Below, in pieces: positions 45,001-55,484 of a DNA stretch of 64,000 nucleotides. How positions within the stretch are numbered: position 1 is the stretch's first letter; each line of letters starts with the position of its first letter. Origin of the DNA: Micrasema longulum (Eukaryota; Arthropoda; Insecta; Trichoptera; Brachycentridae). The notes beneath the pieces are model-generated. The model searched no databases, was not told the DNA's origin, and saw nothing but the letters and a program-made list of their open reading frames with translations. The DNA lies in NCBI GenBank assembly GCA_022494885.1, contig JAGVSM010001168.1:154500-218499 (forward strand), written 5' to 3'. A program made the position numbers and the translations under genes.

Positions 45001-45284
45001 CCTCAAATACGGCGTTTATTGGCAAAAATAAAGTAAGTACCTACATTATTATTATTCTTAGAGGTGAGGGTCAGTCCTATGCAAGTTCCTGACGTCACTG
45101 CGACCTGTGAAGATTTGTTGTGACGGGTCTCCGTGAATAGTTCTCGCTTACGAAGCCCAGGTCTATAAAGAGCCTGGTTACTGTGTGGAAGGCGAGAGTT
45201 TACATTTTGCTAAATCTCCCCAGATCCATTCGATCAAGAATACTCGCATTTATGACAAAGTATCATCAAAACTAAAAATATTGT

Positions 45285-45815
45285 TATCAATGATTACATA
45301 AATATGCATAACGGGGGACATATTGCCTTAATGCAATTTCATCCTATACAAACCGTTCAATTTGAGTAAATTAGTGCTACAGGGTCATAGTGTACGTATA
45401 TAGATAGGTATTATAATATTTTCATTATAAAACAAAACATTGATATAAGTAAAAAAAAAATTGAGAAGTGAAAATTGACACAATATCTACACTACATTAT
45501 GAAGAGAGGAGGGGGTAAAGAGGAAAGAAAAGAGAGAGGAGACAGGAAAAACTAAAATATTCAGAAAATGACATTTCATACGTGATTTGAATGTAAATAA
45601 AGGTCTCTGATTAGTGGGTAGATTATTCCATAATCGAGCAGCTACTGCTGTAAAAGAGGAGGCAACAAATTAGAGCGGTGAATGGGTATAAAAAGGGTTC
45701 TCTCGTTACTAGAACGAAGAGATAGCCCATGCTGTGATAGAGGTTGGAAGAGCTCTCTCATATAAACATGCGAAGCGGGATTATTGAAAATATTGTGAAG
45801 AAGTGATAGAATATG
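45285..45815 (-). pseudogene. LINE-A RT C-terminus and 3' end (minus)
   Basis: Reverse complement of LINE-A: GCGGCTACTGTGAAAGAGG-type C-terminal codons, the AATTGCATTAAGGCAAT hairpin near 45323-45339 with mismatch, and the tail at the left. It is joined directly to REP-CRE at 45816. Confidence 0.8.
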
Positions 45816-46100
45816 AATGTATGAAAAAATTAATAAAAATAACTACTTTGAATGACATCTAGAGATCTTGTAAATCAATGATAGAGTGTTGTGATAGATT
45901 TTTGGTTTGGTTTACGGGAGCCAATCCACCAATCAGCAGAACACATCGTAAAGAATTTGTGACGTCACAGGCGGAGTAATTTCAAAATTGCAAAATTTCA
46001 AAAAATCGTAGCCCTGATAATACGAATACATAAAAATATTTCGGTTAGTTTAATATTATATTAACGAATAAAAAAATATACTAAACTGCCTTATAAATGG
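45816..46100 (+). repeat. REP-CRE copy 3
   Basis: ACTACTTTGAATGACATCTAG, TTTACGGGAGCCAATCCACC and TTGTGACGTCACAGGCGGAG align with copy 1. Confidence 0.75.
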
Positions 46101-46179
46101 TATTTATATGTGGGGAGGACGGTCCAGTTTGTAGATTATGTATGTTCATTACTAAAAACTTGACAAACGTCCGTTATTC

Positions 46180-46400
46180 GCCACCTCTGTTGTGTACGTT
46201 CCGGTCGCTCCGGATACCCGGATATCAGGAGCGAGAAGCGACACTTCACCGAATGCGACACGCGTAATCCGCCGAGCGGGGCCCGCCGCCCTCCAAACTC
46301 GCCCCCCGATTAATCAGCCGCGTCGTTAGCCGCCTCCGCCCCCCTCCGGGGCCGGGTGGGACGGGTGCTGCCTGCTACCTACTATATTGCCGACTGCTGA
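46180..46400. other. GC/CpG-rich island 12
   Basis: Strongly CpG-rich, with GCGTAATCCGCC and CCCGATTAATCAGCCGCG (K50- and Antp-type homeodomain cores). It sits at the centre of the mirror-image repeat block. Candidate enhancer or promoter. Confidence 0.35.
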
Positions 46401-46887
46401 CATCACGCCTCGGTACTGGGAGATATGAAACAATATAAATACATTTTAAAAATAAATTTAATAAATTAATAAAACAATATCGACTAGATAAATCTCATGT
46501 TATTTTCATGTATCATTATCAGCGCTGTGATTGTTTAAAGTTTTGTATTTTTGAAATTACTCCTCCAGTGACGTCACAGGTTCTAGTCGGTGAGTTCTGA
46601 TGTTTAGTGAGTTGGCTTCCTGGAAACCGGAAATCTATCACAATTTTTGAGATTCATTTAATTCAAATGGCATATTCCCATAGAACATATTATAAACTAC
46701 ATGTTTGTTAAATTCTTTGAATTTACGTACTCTGGAGAATCGCTTTATTTACCACTGATTTGTCAGTTCAATTGCCTTAAACCAGAAACATATTACAACT
46801 CTTTTATCATTGGTTGATTCGGAAGAACTAGTGACGTCATTTAAAGAAGTTTGTTTGTATTATTAATACTCAAAGCATTCTCTTTGT

Positions 46888-47208
46888 GGTCAAACATTTA
46901 ACTAAATGTTATTAAATATTTGTACATAACTACTTACCGACTTTTCTATTTCTACCGGTTTCGAGACGTGCCCGTCTCTTTGTCAGGACCTAACTAAACC
47001 AAATGCAAAACCTACTATATACCTTCATCTTCACCATAGTTGTTGCACAAAAATATACAACCAACACGACATGTATTTTAATAAGAATTTTAAAAATATT
47101 TTTGTAATAATAATTTAATAAGCCCATCCCTTCATCCCCTTTCCTTTTTTCAACTATTTCTTAAACAACATAAAATATTTTGATAATCTAATCAGTGCAT
47201 GTTTGTCC
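46888..47208. mobile_element. Inverted-repeat element GGTCAAACATTT
   Basis: Starts GGTCAAACATTTAA and ends GCATGTTTGTCC, the inverse with changes. A second copy at 61600-61823 shares CACCATAGTTGTTGCACAAA and AACACGACATG and ends CAAATGTTTGACC. It contains a hammerhead-like motif at 46954-46990. Confidence 0.6.
46954..46990 (-). ncRNA. Hammerhead-ribozyme-like motif 3 (decayed)
   Basis: The minus strand has GGUC-CUGACAA, GAGAC-GGGCAC-GUCUC (a perfect 5-bp stem II), GAAACCGGUA, then GAAAU. ACCGGU is self-complementary. The first core box has A where G8 is required, so this copy should be inactive. Confidence 0.35.
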
Positions 47209-47242
47209 AGAGCATTTTTTATATCAAATTTTCCGTAGGGCT

Positions 47243-47745
47243 GTTTATCTGAGAGAGCTCATCCAACCTCTTTCACAACACGGACTATCTCTTCGTTCTA
47301 GAGAGTAACGAGAGAACCCTTTTAATACCCTGTCATCGCTCTAATTTTTTTGCCTCCTCTTTCACAGTAGTAGCCGCTCGATTGTGGAATAATCTACCCA
47401 CTAATGTTAGAGACGCCCCTTCATTATTTACATTTAAGTCAAGATTGAAATGTCACTATCTAAATATTTAAATTGTTACTTTATCCTTCTTCTTTCCTTC
47501 CCATCCCCTCTCCTCTCTTCATAGTATAGTGTTATTTTTTTTTTATTTATATTTATTTTTGTTAATCTTTGCTTTTAATTTTTGTATAAAATTGTAAGAT
47601 TCAATATGTCCATGTATTTATAATTTTCTCAAACTGAACGGTATGGGTAGGTAGGAAGAAATTTCCTTAAGGCAATATGCCCGCCCTTATATGTATATTT
47701 ATTGTATTTGTATATTAAGTGTCAAATAAATAGGGCTTAACTTTT
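47243..47745 (+). pseudogene. LINE-A RT C-terminus and 3' end (plus)
   Basis: Near-identical to 35985-36470 over long blocks (TTTATCTGAGAGAGCTCATC, TAATGTTAGAGACG), with a small insertion after TCGTTCTAG and a frameshift. The hairpin reads ATTTCC-TTAA-GGCAAT. Confidence 0.85.
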
Positions 47746-47814
47746 CGTAACCCTGTCATACGTTGATTTCCCACACATTAGTCTAAAGATTTCAATTTAT
47801 TTATTTTATTTCAA

Positions 47815-48800
47815 TTTATTTATTTTATAAACGTTTATGTACATTAAAAAATATTTCAATGCATACATAACATGAAAAAATTAATACTAAAATTTATATA
47901 TACAAAAACGGTAAAATAAAAATACCCAGTAATTATAGAGAAAGAATGCTATCCTCTCTGAACCTTTTTTCACTGATTAGTGAAAGATGTCAATATCCGA
48001 AGAAATACGGTTGAGTAAAGACATTGCTCTTCCTACTGGCATTACCATCGGCAGGTTGGTTCCGCAAGCAGGAAGATAAAACAGCTTAAGCTGTCTACGT
48101 CTAAGGTAGTCATTAGGAACATAAAGAAAAATACTCTCCATTACACCTATGTTGATCGTAATACCACGGATCAATCGGATAAAATACATAAGCAAGTATG
48201 CATTTCTTCTTTTTTTTTTTTATTAAAAAATAAATATTTGCGTTCTTATGATTTACCCAAATATTTAATTTTGAGGGCCATTTTCAACGAGTTGTTAATA
48301 ACTCACTATTAGAAAATGGAATCAAGTTGGGGTAGAGTGGGATTCGAACCACGGACCTTTGGTCCGTGAGTCTAAGACACTAGCCACGGGACCACAATCC
48401 GATATTTTTATTTTTCTCCAAATTATTGTAGCCAAGCATTCCCAGTATGAAGTCAGACGGGTACAACCACGGATAATATCCGCACTCCCTTAAGTAAAGA
48501 TACCTCAGAAATTTCTTCTGAACCATCTCCAGCATAAGAGAGTACTTAAATTCGGGGGGTGCCCAGATCAGAGATCCACTCTCAAGTCTGCTTCGCACCA
48601 ATGAGTTATAAAGAAGCTTTATGACACGAGTATTCAAGAACACCTTAGCTGTTCGGAGAACAAATCCCAACATTTTGCGCGCATTGTCACAGACGGTGCC
48701 TATGTGAGTATGAAATTTCAGTCTAGCATCAAACATAACTCCCGGATCTTTGAAAGTGGCAGTTCGCTTAAGTGAACACACTCCCATACAGTACCGTATA
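47815..48800 (-). pseudogene. LINE-C1 RT C-terminal part with SINE inside
   Basis: The minus frame of 135 codons (48380-48787) has FKDPGVMFDARLKFHTHIG, LLYNSLVRSRLESGSLIWAP and VQKKFLRYLYLRECGYYPW, the RT thumb. A second frame (47977-48195) gives the C-terminus after the SINE. The tail end contains the palindrome ATAAACGTTTAT (47827-47838). Confidence 0.85.
48205..48410 (-). mobile_element. tRNA-derived SINE inserted in LINE-C1
   Basis: On the minus strand: a TGGTCCCGTGGCTAGTG A-box region, B box GTGGTTCGAATCCCAC, a short body and an A-rich tail. The head resembles the Val-like SINE but is a separate subfamily. The uninterrupted LINE-C1 site is seen at 3628-3650. Confidence 0.8.
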
Positions 48801-48884
48801 AAAATATTTTTTAACGCCCTCGTATATGATAGAACATAACATTTAGAAACATTATTAACAAATTAAATTAGAAACAAATTAAAT

Positions 48885-48980
48885 TAACTTAACAATAGAA
48901 TCACCATGTAAAGCGCCCTTGAGGTATTTTATTACGAAAATGGCGCTATATAAGTTATCCATAATTGAATTGAATTAAAT
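48885..48980 (+). mobile_element. LINE 3' end with GAATT tail
   Basis: AGCGCC (48911) pairs with GGCGCT (48942) around AT-rich sequence, followed by TTGAATTGAATTAAATT. The segment recurs at 519-550. Confidence 0.5.
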
Positions 48981-48984
48981 TTTA

Positions 48985-49835
48985 GTCGGTTCTGTGTTCC
49001 CCAATCAAATATATTATTTATATCAGACTTGAGAAGGCGGCAATCATTCAAGGTGGAAATGTTCAGAAACAATTTTAGATCATTTGCAAACAACAGAACT
49101 CGTGAATGCGATACTACGCTAGTAATGTCATTTTTAAGATCGCATTACGACCGCGTTCACTTTACTTTTTACCCTTCTTTTATTGTCCTCAAACGTTTTA
49201 AACCTGCGTTTATCATTTCGCCCTCGAGATTTTCGCTTAATTTTATTTCAGTTCCTGACCACCCACTTCTCATCTGTTCATTTCACAAACACGCATCCGC
49301 AACCCCCTCGGCGGAAGGCAGGGGTAGGGAGAGAGGCAAGCCATAGCACCACAATGTGCCTTGCTACCGCATCGTGACGGCTTCTCGTTATTCGTTACTC
49401 CTAGCGATAATAACTTAGTAGCTAGCGCCTAGTTCTAGGTACAGCATACCGAGTACAGATAGATGTGTATTGCCGGCGCGTTCCGTCCACACGGACTGTG
49501 GATGCGGCGCATTACTTGGAAATTGTAAAAGAATACAAATATTGTTATTAAAATCATTTTAACCATAAAAAAATCAAGGAAATTTTCACAGAGAACGTTC
49601 GGACGCACGTGATTCCACGTGATAACATTATTTTCAATATGTATGTATGATGATGTTTTAGATAAGGGAAGCGGTCACTCGCTACTAGGCACATAGCTAA
49701 AATTTGTGCCTTCTACTAAACACAGAAATTCAAATTAAGTCACGTACTACGAATACCGATAAAAATTTATGAAATTGATTTAGAATAATTGTATTTTATA
49801 ATCAATAAAGATATTGTGGAGAATTTTTTTAATAA
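48985..49835. other. No gene; contains GC-rich island 13
   Basis: Positions 49260-49500 are GC-rich. The overlapping frames at 49029-49377 show no recognised domain. The rest is AT-rich. Confidence 0.35.
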
Positions 49836-49839
49836 TATG

Positions 49840-50565
49840 GTCTATAACTTAAAAACCGGTTTTTTTTTAGGAAATATGAGCGTTTATTAAAGAAAATCTT
49901 GTACAATTCTGTTATTCAAAGTTACATTTCCCCATCTTTCTAGCTATTTGTGGGTGCCATCCGAAAAAAACCGCTCATCTCTCGAATCGAGCGAGCTCGA
50001 ATCGAATCGAATCTCGAATCGAGCTAATTTTCGATGCCTCGGACTAAAGTGAAGCGAATTCCGGGAAGTGCATTCTGCATCGACCGAAACAAACGGAAAT
50101 CAGAAGGTGCCAAGTCTGGACTGTATGGCGGGTGGGGCAGAAGTTCCTATCCGCTATTTTCCAAATAGTTTTTAACGGGTTGAGCAACATGTGGTCGAGC
50201 ATTGTCATGTTGGAAAATCAATGTCTCGTGTCTGATCTCCCATTCTGGCCGTTTTTTCTCCAATGCTCTCTTGAAACGAATTATTTGTCGGTACAGCTCT
50301 CCAGCAATGGTTTCACCCGGTTTTAGAAGCTCATAATACACAACTTCCTTTTGGTCCCACCAAATGCAGAGCATTATCTTGGCAGCGTGAATATTCTTCT
50401 TCGGTGTCGATTTGGCTGGTTGACCGGACTTCACATACGATTTGTTGCGCTTCTGGTTGTCGTAATGTGTCCAGTTTTCGTCGCCAGTAACAACTCGATG
50501 CAAAACCGACTTCTTGTGACGCTCGCAAAATGTGAAACTTCCCGCAAATGCGGTTTTTTCGCCAA
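49840..50565 (-). pseudogene. Mariner transposase, 5'-truncated
   Basis: The minus strand encodes the catalytic half of a mariner transposase (Tc1/mariner, DD34D): VTGDENWTHYD with the first Asp near 50480, FQHDNARPH with the second (92 residues on), and PYSPDLAPSD with the third after 34 residues. Two in-frame TAGs stand where Trp is usual (about 50147 and 50035). Past them, RDERFFSDGTHK and LERW continue the C-terminus in another frame. The N-terminal DNA-binding domain is missing, so it cannot transpose itself. Confidence 0.9.
49976..50022. repeat. TCGAATCGAG microsatellite inside mariner
   Basis: Repeats of CGAATCGA/ATCGAG lie exactly in the mariner C-terminal coding region, between residues matching LDS and RDERFF, and shift the frame. 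The unit is present in the host codons (LDS), suggesting slippage. Confidence 0.8.
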
Positions 50566-51109
50566 TTTTCAAAATTTTATAAAAATGATAAAAAAAATAT
50601 GATGCGCACAAAATCAAACACTGATGACCGATTTTGACTGCTGATGTATAGAGCTTCAAAATGACATCTATGTCAATGATTTGCTACAGCGCATACATAA
50701 GTGCTGACATCTAGTGTCAAATTTTGGTTCAGACCGAATATAGCTTTAAAAAAGAAAATATAAAAAAATATATCACTTGAAAAACGCGATTTGTTTGCCA
50801 TTGATAGTTGTGACGTCAAGATTCGTGACGATGTTCTAAAAAAAAATTATGATTTGGAACAAAGCTAAAAATTAACATGAATCGGTACGTATTGCGGCGC
50901 GGCCAATGCAATGACCGTTTTTGCGGAAATTCAAAATTACAAATTTAAATCTTTTTTTTATGCTGCTAATAAGCAGCAAATTATTTTTTTACTTGACAGT
51001 ATTTAATAAACCCTTTTAACTTAAAAAATGTTTTTTAAAAAGTGATATATCCTTATTTTATGCCATAATTTCAGCAAAAAAGAGTTATATTTAATAGTTT
51101 AATATTATA

Positions 51110-51480
51110 ATGCCATTAAAGGAACATATATACAAGAGACTGAACAAAAATAACATAAAACTATGTAGCAAAGACAAACAAGGCAATAAAATAATGGTAT
51201 ATAATATATTCATAAGCGCGATCAACATACGAGTAAACTCGAGCCAATCCATCTTCATCTCACACTGTGTTAATGGGGAAGAGATGTACGAAAAGCCGGA
51301 AGATCTATCCCAAAGACTTCTTAGTTGTCTGACGAATTGACTAATCTACGCATTTTTGACATTGGGGCATAAAACAAATGTTGCTCTTAGAAGATTTGAT
51401 AAACAGCAGATTTTTACTTCTGGTGACATGGTTGTGAAGAGATGGGACATCAGTTATAGCATTAAGTATTTGGAAATGAA
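51110..51480 (-). pseudogene. LINE-D RT C-terminus fragment
   Basis: Aligns on the same strand to 11010-11400 (GACTGAACAAAAATAACATA, GAAGATCTATCCCAAAGA, GACATTGGGGCATAAAA). The coding strand is minus and is broken by stops. Confidence 0.7.
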
Positions 51481-51551
51481 ATCAATCTTTTAGCGACTTG
51501 TATGGGCTTTGGTAGACTTCGGTTTAAAAAAAATAAAAAAATAATGGTAAT

Positions 51552-51780
51552 GTCTGAGTAATAAGACGCCACAGTTGTAGATACGACATTTCGCCCTATT
51601 GCAATATTGTGTAATTATGTGTACGTGTAGCGGACAATTTCGTCGCTGTGCTTGCAATTCTAGAACCAAGGCCTATTGTTTTGCTGTAAACTATAGCTAA
51701 CTTCGTGATTGATAATCTAGAATTATTTTTGACCGTTTACAGTTTGAACTCTATAGTTGTTGCGCCTTATTACTCTGAGG
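51552..51780. mobile_element. Small inverted-repeat element, about 230 bp
   Basis: CTGAGTAATAAGACGCCACA at the left faces GCGCCTTATTACTCTGAG at the right, imperfect reverse complements of about 25 bp. No coding. Confidence 0.7.
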
Positions 51781-51954
51781 ATAATATAATATAATAATAT
51801 AACGGCAATGAATTATTGTAACTAGATTATACAAATGATTTTTATAGTGGTTTTACCAGCTAAAACACTGGAGCACTGACCTCGGACTTTTGGCACGGTG
51901 AATTATATAAATATTGATACATTTTTCGACAGAATTAGATGATGTTTGGTCATG

Positions 51955-52025
51955 TAGAACGAATGGATGACGAAATAATGGTAAAACAGATATACATACA
52001 TATATGGCGAGAATTAATGGTGGAT
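51955..52025 (+). pseudogene. Endonuclease-RT tail snippet
   Basis: The frame reads FGHVERMDDEIMVKQIY, the conserved tail motif of the element type at 1808 and 39424. About 25 codons remain. Confidence 0.65.
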
Positions 52026-52029
52026 CGAT

Positions 52030-52935
52030 TTCACAACCTTGTTAACAAGTTCGATAACGAACGCAGCAACCTCGTATAACTAGCGATAGTGAAATTTGTA
52101 ATATGTAAATGAAAAAAAATAAAATATTTTAGTTTTATTTATTTTTGAAAAAATACATCGTTTTTACCTTTACATATTTTATTTGTACGAAATATTCCCA
52201 ATCAGCAAAAGTGCTGGCATTAGGGATATAATAATATATATTATGTATGACACAATAGTTTAAATAAAAAGTTGATAAAATAACATCACATATCACTCGT
52301 CACACAGATCTAGTTTTCTAGAATCAGATTTTTACAGTGGAATCATAATTTACATTTTTAGGGAAGGTTCGAATGTTAAAAGCCTTACCAACTCATTTAG
52401 TAGGTGCGAATGAAAACAGGGATAAAACAGAAAGAATTGAGAATCTGAAAGCAAAAAGAGGGGGAAATAGAGAATCAGGAAGGCAGCACTAATAGTGCCT
52501 TGTTGCCAGGAGCGCACGGCTCCGAGGAGGTGGATTAGTCACTCGACCGCATGCCATATTCCCAGCGCGGAGGCCGATTTGTGTTTATCTATGTAAATTT
52601 ATGTACGGCCATCTGCGGTATAAATGTCGGCCGTCCGCGCGAAATGGATTGCTCAAACCTCGGGCGAACGGAGCCCGAAGGGAGAGGGCGAAGGGGAGAG
52701 GATCGGCGTCGGGTGTCGCGTTACACGAGTACATGAATATGTATTTTTTCGCAACGATTACGGCGCAAAATTCTAACTCCTCAATTGTCACGTTGCCCGG
52801 GTACTCTAAAAAAACCGCTTTCTGCTGTCTCGGTTGCTGTCAGTTGCTGTCGGACACGTGGTGTTCTGGATTTGGATTCGATTCTGTCAGCAATGATAAT
52901 GAAAAATAAAGTTCAGTGTTACGAGAAATTAGATA
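52030..52935. other. No gene; contains GC-rich island 14
   Basis: AT-rich, then 52500-52720 CpG-rich with GGTGGATTAGTCACTCG (GGATTA core) and TTTATGTACGGCC. The 102-codon frame (52601-52909) has no known domain. Confidence 0.35.
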
Positions 52936-52939
52936 CAAA

Positions 52940-53265
52940 AAATGTTTTCTTATGCGCGGTAAAAGTTAGAGCATTCACATGTACGGCGAAGTTTCTTAAA
53001 AATGTATGGAAAAAAAAACAAACATGATTTTATGGAAAAAGAACTACTTTGAACGGCGTCACTAGATTTTCCGAATCAACCAATGATAGTATTATGTTTG
53101 ATTTCCGGTTTACGGGAAGCCGATTCATCAATCTGCAAAACTCACACGCGGAGAAATTACAAAACTAAAACAAATCATAGCGATGATAATACGATACATC
53201 AGTTGGCTTGTAACAAATAAAAAAGACTACTGAATTTCCTCATTGTGTAAAAAAAACAATGATTT
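52940..53265 (+). repeat. REP-CRE copy 5
   Basis: TCTTATGCGCGGTAAAAGTT, ACTACTTTGAACGGCGTCAC, TTTCCGGTTTACGGGAAGCC and CATAGCGATGATAATACGAT match copy 1. Its first site is GGCGTCAC, one base off. Confidence 0.75.
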
Positions 53266-53277
53266 TCAATAAATAAA

Positions 53278-54015
53278 ATGATAATAGAAAATATTCAAAA
53301 CAAATTTATAAAGTACCTTAAATACAAAACCGGTATTTCTTATGTATCTACTCTCACTGCCTCCACCTTCCATGGAATCATTTCTCTACAATACCGCAGA
53401 GTGTGTGCGGACCAACTACTGCTTTACAAAATTGTGACAGGAATGGTTGACTGTACAGAGCTGCTTGGTTTAATAACAATACATGTGCCAGCCAGGATTT
53501 GTAGACGGTACCACCTGTTTCATGTACCAATAAGTAAAACATCGTATGTTAAAAATGCTTTTTTTCGTAGGACTTTTTCAATGTACAATACAAAATTGAA
53601 AAATATAGATTATACAAACATCACTCTGTCAGATTTAAAATTTACACTAAAAATGTATTATGTAACTTAGTAGACATTATAATAATAAATATGTAATCTC
53701 CCCTCCCCTCCTTATCCTCTCTTCAAGCATTTTTGTCCTTATCCCGCCCAATTTACAGTAACTTAATGTTCTTAAAATTAATATTTAAAAAATCTTTGAT
53801 TATTGAGTACATGAAAATAACATTTTTATATGTATAAATTGTATGTATTTATTTGATATGTAATATATATTGTCTTTACTAACTTTGTATACTATGTGGA
53901 AATCTGTTATTAGTTCTGAGTTTATACACTATATCTGTTTGTTTACTAAAAATATGTATGTAGAACTGTTGATTTCCCTAATAAAATAAAATAAAATAAA
54001 ATAAAATAAAATAAC
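53278..54015 (+). pseudogene. LINE-B RT C-terminus and 3' UTR
   Basis: A 130-codon open frame reads IENIQNKFIKYLKYKTGI, LQYRRVCADQLLLYKIVTG and VPARICRRYHLFHVPIS, and ends LKMYYVT; this is the domain after the RT thumb. The 3' UTR (53670-53980) matches 3920-4160 and 4749-4850 and ends in (AAAAT)n. It is 5'-truncated. Confidence 0.85.
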
Positions 54016-54104
54016 AGCTTTAGATTGTGTAACAATTTTAAAAATGTATAGAAAATACGCAAAAAGTACAGGTTTTATCAGTAAGATAAAGGCGATATAA
54101 AAAT

Positions 54105-54345
54105 TGTGACAAAAAGTCATAGTGACTGTTTGTCGCCGAGTCAAGTGCTATGGAGATATATGAGAGTGCGCTCACGGTGGCGACATGACAATACGCTTTC
54201 TGCGTAATTCAAGAGCGCAAATCACTGCGACCTCTTTGAAATCCATCTCTAAATGAACATTTTGTCACCAGTAGTGAGTAGTGAGCGCACCCACAGTGAC
54301 ACAACGTGACAGTGACAAAAAGTCACCGTCAGCGGCTGGTCTTAG
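54105..54345. mobile_element. GTGAC-rich inverted-repeat element
   Basis: GTGACAAAAAGTCA occurs at both ends (54105 and 54313) with GAGTGCGCTCAC (54164) facing GTGAGCGCACCC (54281). Imperfect palindromic structure, no coding. Ends not exact. Confidence 0.45.
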
Positions 54346-54349
54346 TCAT

Positions 54350-55235
54350 GTCGTTTTCATTTTTTATTTTATTTTCTTTTATTTAGGAAACATACAGTAT
54401 AGTTACATAGTTTTATATTTTACACAGTTAGACTTAACTATAATGGACCAGTGAAGTCTCCATATTATAAAGTAATTATATGTAAGGTTATTAATTAAAG
54501 TACAAAAAAAGAGAAGGAAAAAAAAACACAAATGGAAGTTGTTTAAAAATTAAAATTAAAGTATAAAATGTTATTTTAAAGTTTGTAGTTAGTATTTACA
54601 AATGGAAATAATATTGAAAATGAAGAAAATTTATAAAAGTAATTAAAAGTTAAGAATTAAAATAAAGAATGAAAAACATCCTCAGATGTAAAAATAAAAT
54701 AAAATATTAATAGCATTTTTAAAAAGGCAAAACATAAATATACACATACATATTTTAAAGGATTCAAAGAAACGAATAGAATATTTAAATGAAATGTAAG
54801 ACAATAAATTTAAGTCAATATTAAAAACATCTTCAAAAATAATGACACATTGTTGTAAGAGCAGCAATATATTGAGTTTATATATATATACAATATAAGT
54901 AATTAAAAGTAGTTTAAAAGTATAAAAACATGTCAATGCAGCGAGAAAAAAGAAAGAATAATAGGCATAGCACGTAATCTTTAAAATTTGAAAAAGCAAT
55001 ATGAGGAGAAGATTTTAAACCATGGGTGCTTGATAAAATTTCTTTAAAGCGATTTTAGCAGTAATACAAATTTCAGTAGAGAAATTCGATTAAAAATTGT
55101 CGTGTTATGGAGTCTTGGTGTGGAGTTGAGAAGGTATCTGGCGCAAATCGCTTCTATGTATTTTACATGGTCAGAATTACATCGCTACAGTGAGGTGAGT
55201 CGTGGCGCGCCACCATGCAGTCCAGATCCAAGGAT
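54350..55235. other. No gene seen
   Basis: Very AT-rich, low-complexity. The 105-codon minus frame at 54682-54999 is Phe/Tyr/Ile-rich from composition. No repeat shared elsewhere recognised. Confidence 0.4.
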
Positions 55236-55239
55236 TTTT

Positions 55240-55480
55240 AAATGCCGTTTACTCGTAGATAATACAAAAATGTTTTGTCCCGGGACTCGACCATCTTCCA
55301 CGTGCAAACAGCAAATTATAGGACAAAACATCGTCCCGAGACATCGCCACCGAGATAGACAGGCAGGCTATCTTCGCGGAACAATGATTACCCCCACCAT
55401 CGCACGTGGCCAACGTGTCGCGTCGAGGCTGTTCAGTTAGCTGGAACATGACAATATTGTCATATTTATTGTCATTTATT
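55240..55480 (-). mobile_element. Copy of the 23191-23720 transposon (part)
   Basis: On the minus strand CGCGAAGATAGCCTGCC, CGGTGGCGATGTCTCGGGAC and GCTGTTTGCACG match 23585-23665. The GACAATATTGTCATA end is at 55449. The overlapping frames here are not genes. Confidence 0.65.
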
Positions 55481-55484
55481 ATCT

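Larger units (their letters stand above)
46440..47242 (-). repeat. REP-CRE copy 4, interrupted
   Basis: 46490-46640 (CCAGTGACGTCACAGG) and 46770-46885 (ATCATTGGTTGATTCGGAAG, AGTGACGTCAT) are REP-CRE in reverse; 47209-47242 is its CCGTAGGGCTG end. A separate element at 46888-47208 splits it. Confidence 0.7.

Noticed and set aside
52601..52909. 102-codon frame as a Cys-rich secreted protein
   Set aside because: No signal peptide or family match; overlaps a CpG-rich island and another frame.
53980..54015. CRISPR-like or regulatory tandem repeat (AAAAT)n
   Set aside because: It is a LINE tail; no array with spacers exists in the window.
54682..54999. 105-codon minus frame as a membrane protein
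   Set aside because: Phe/Tyr/Ile/Leu-rich through extreme AT content; no constraint visible.
55102..55449. 112-codon plus and 66-codon minus frames
   Set aside because: They lie over a copy of the non-coding transposon at 23191-23720; the reading frame is not kept there.
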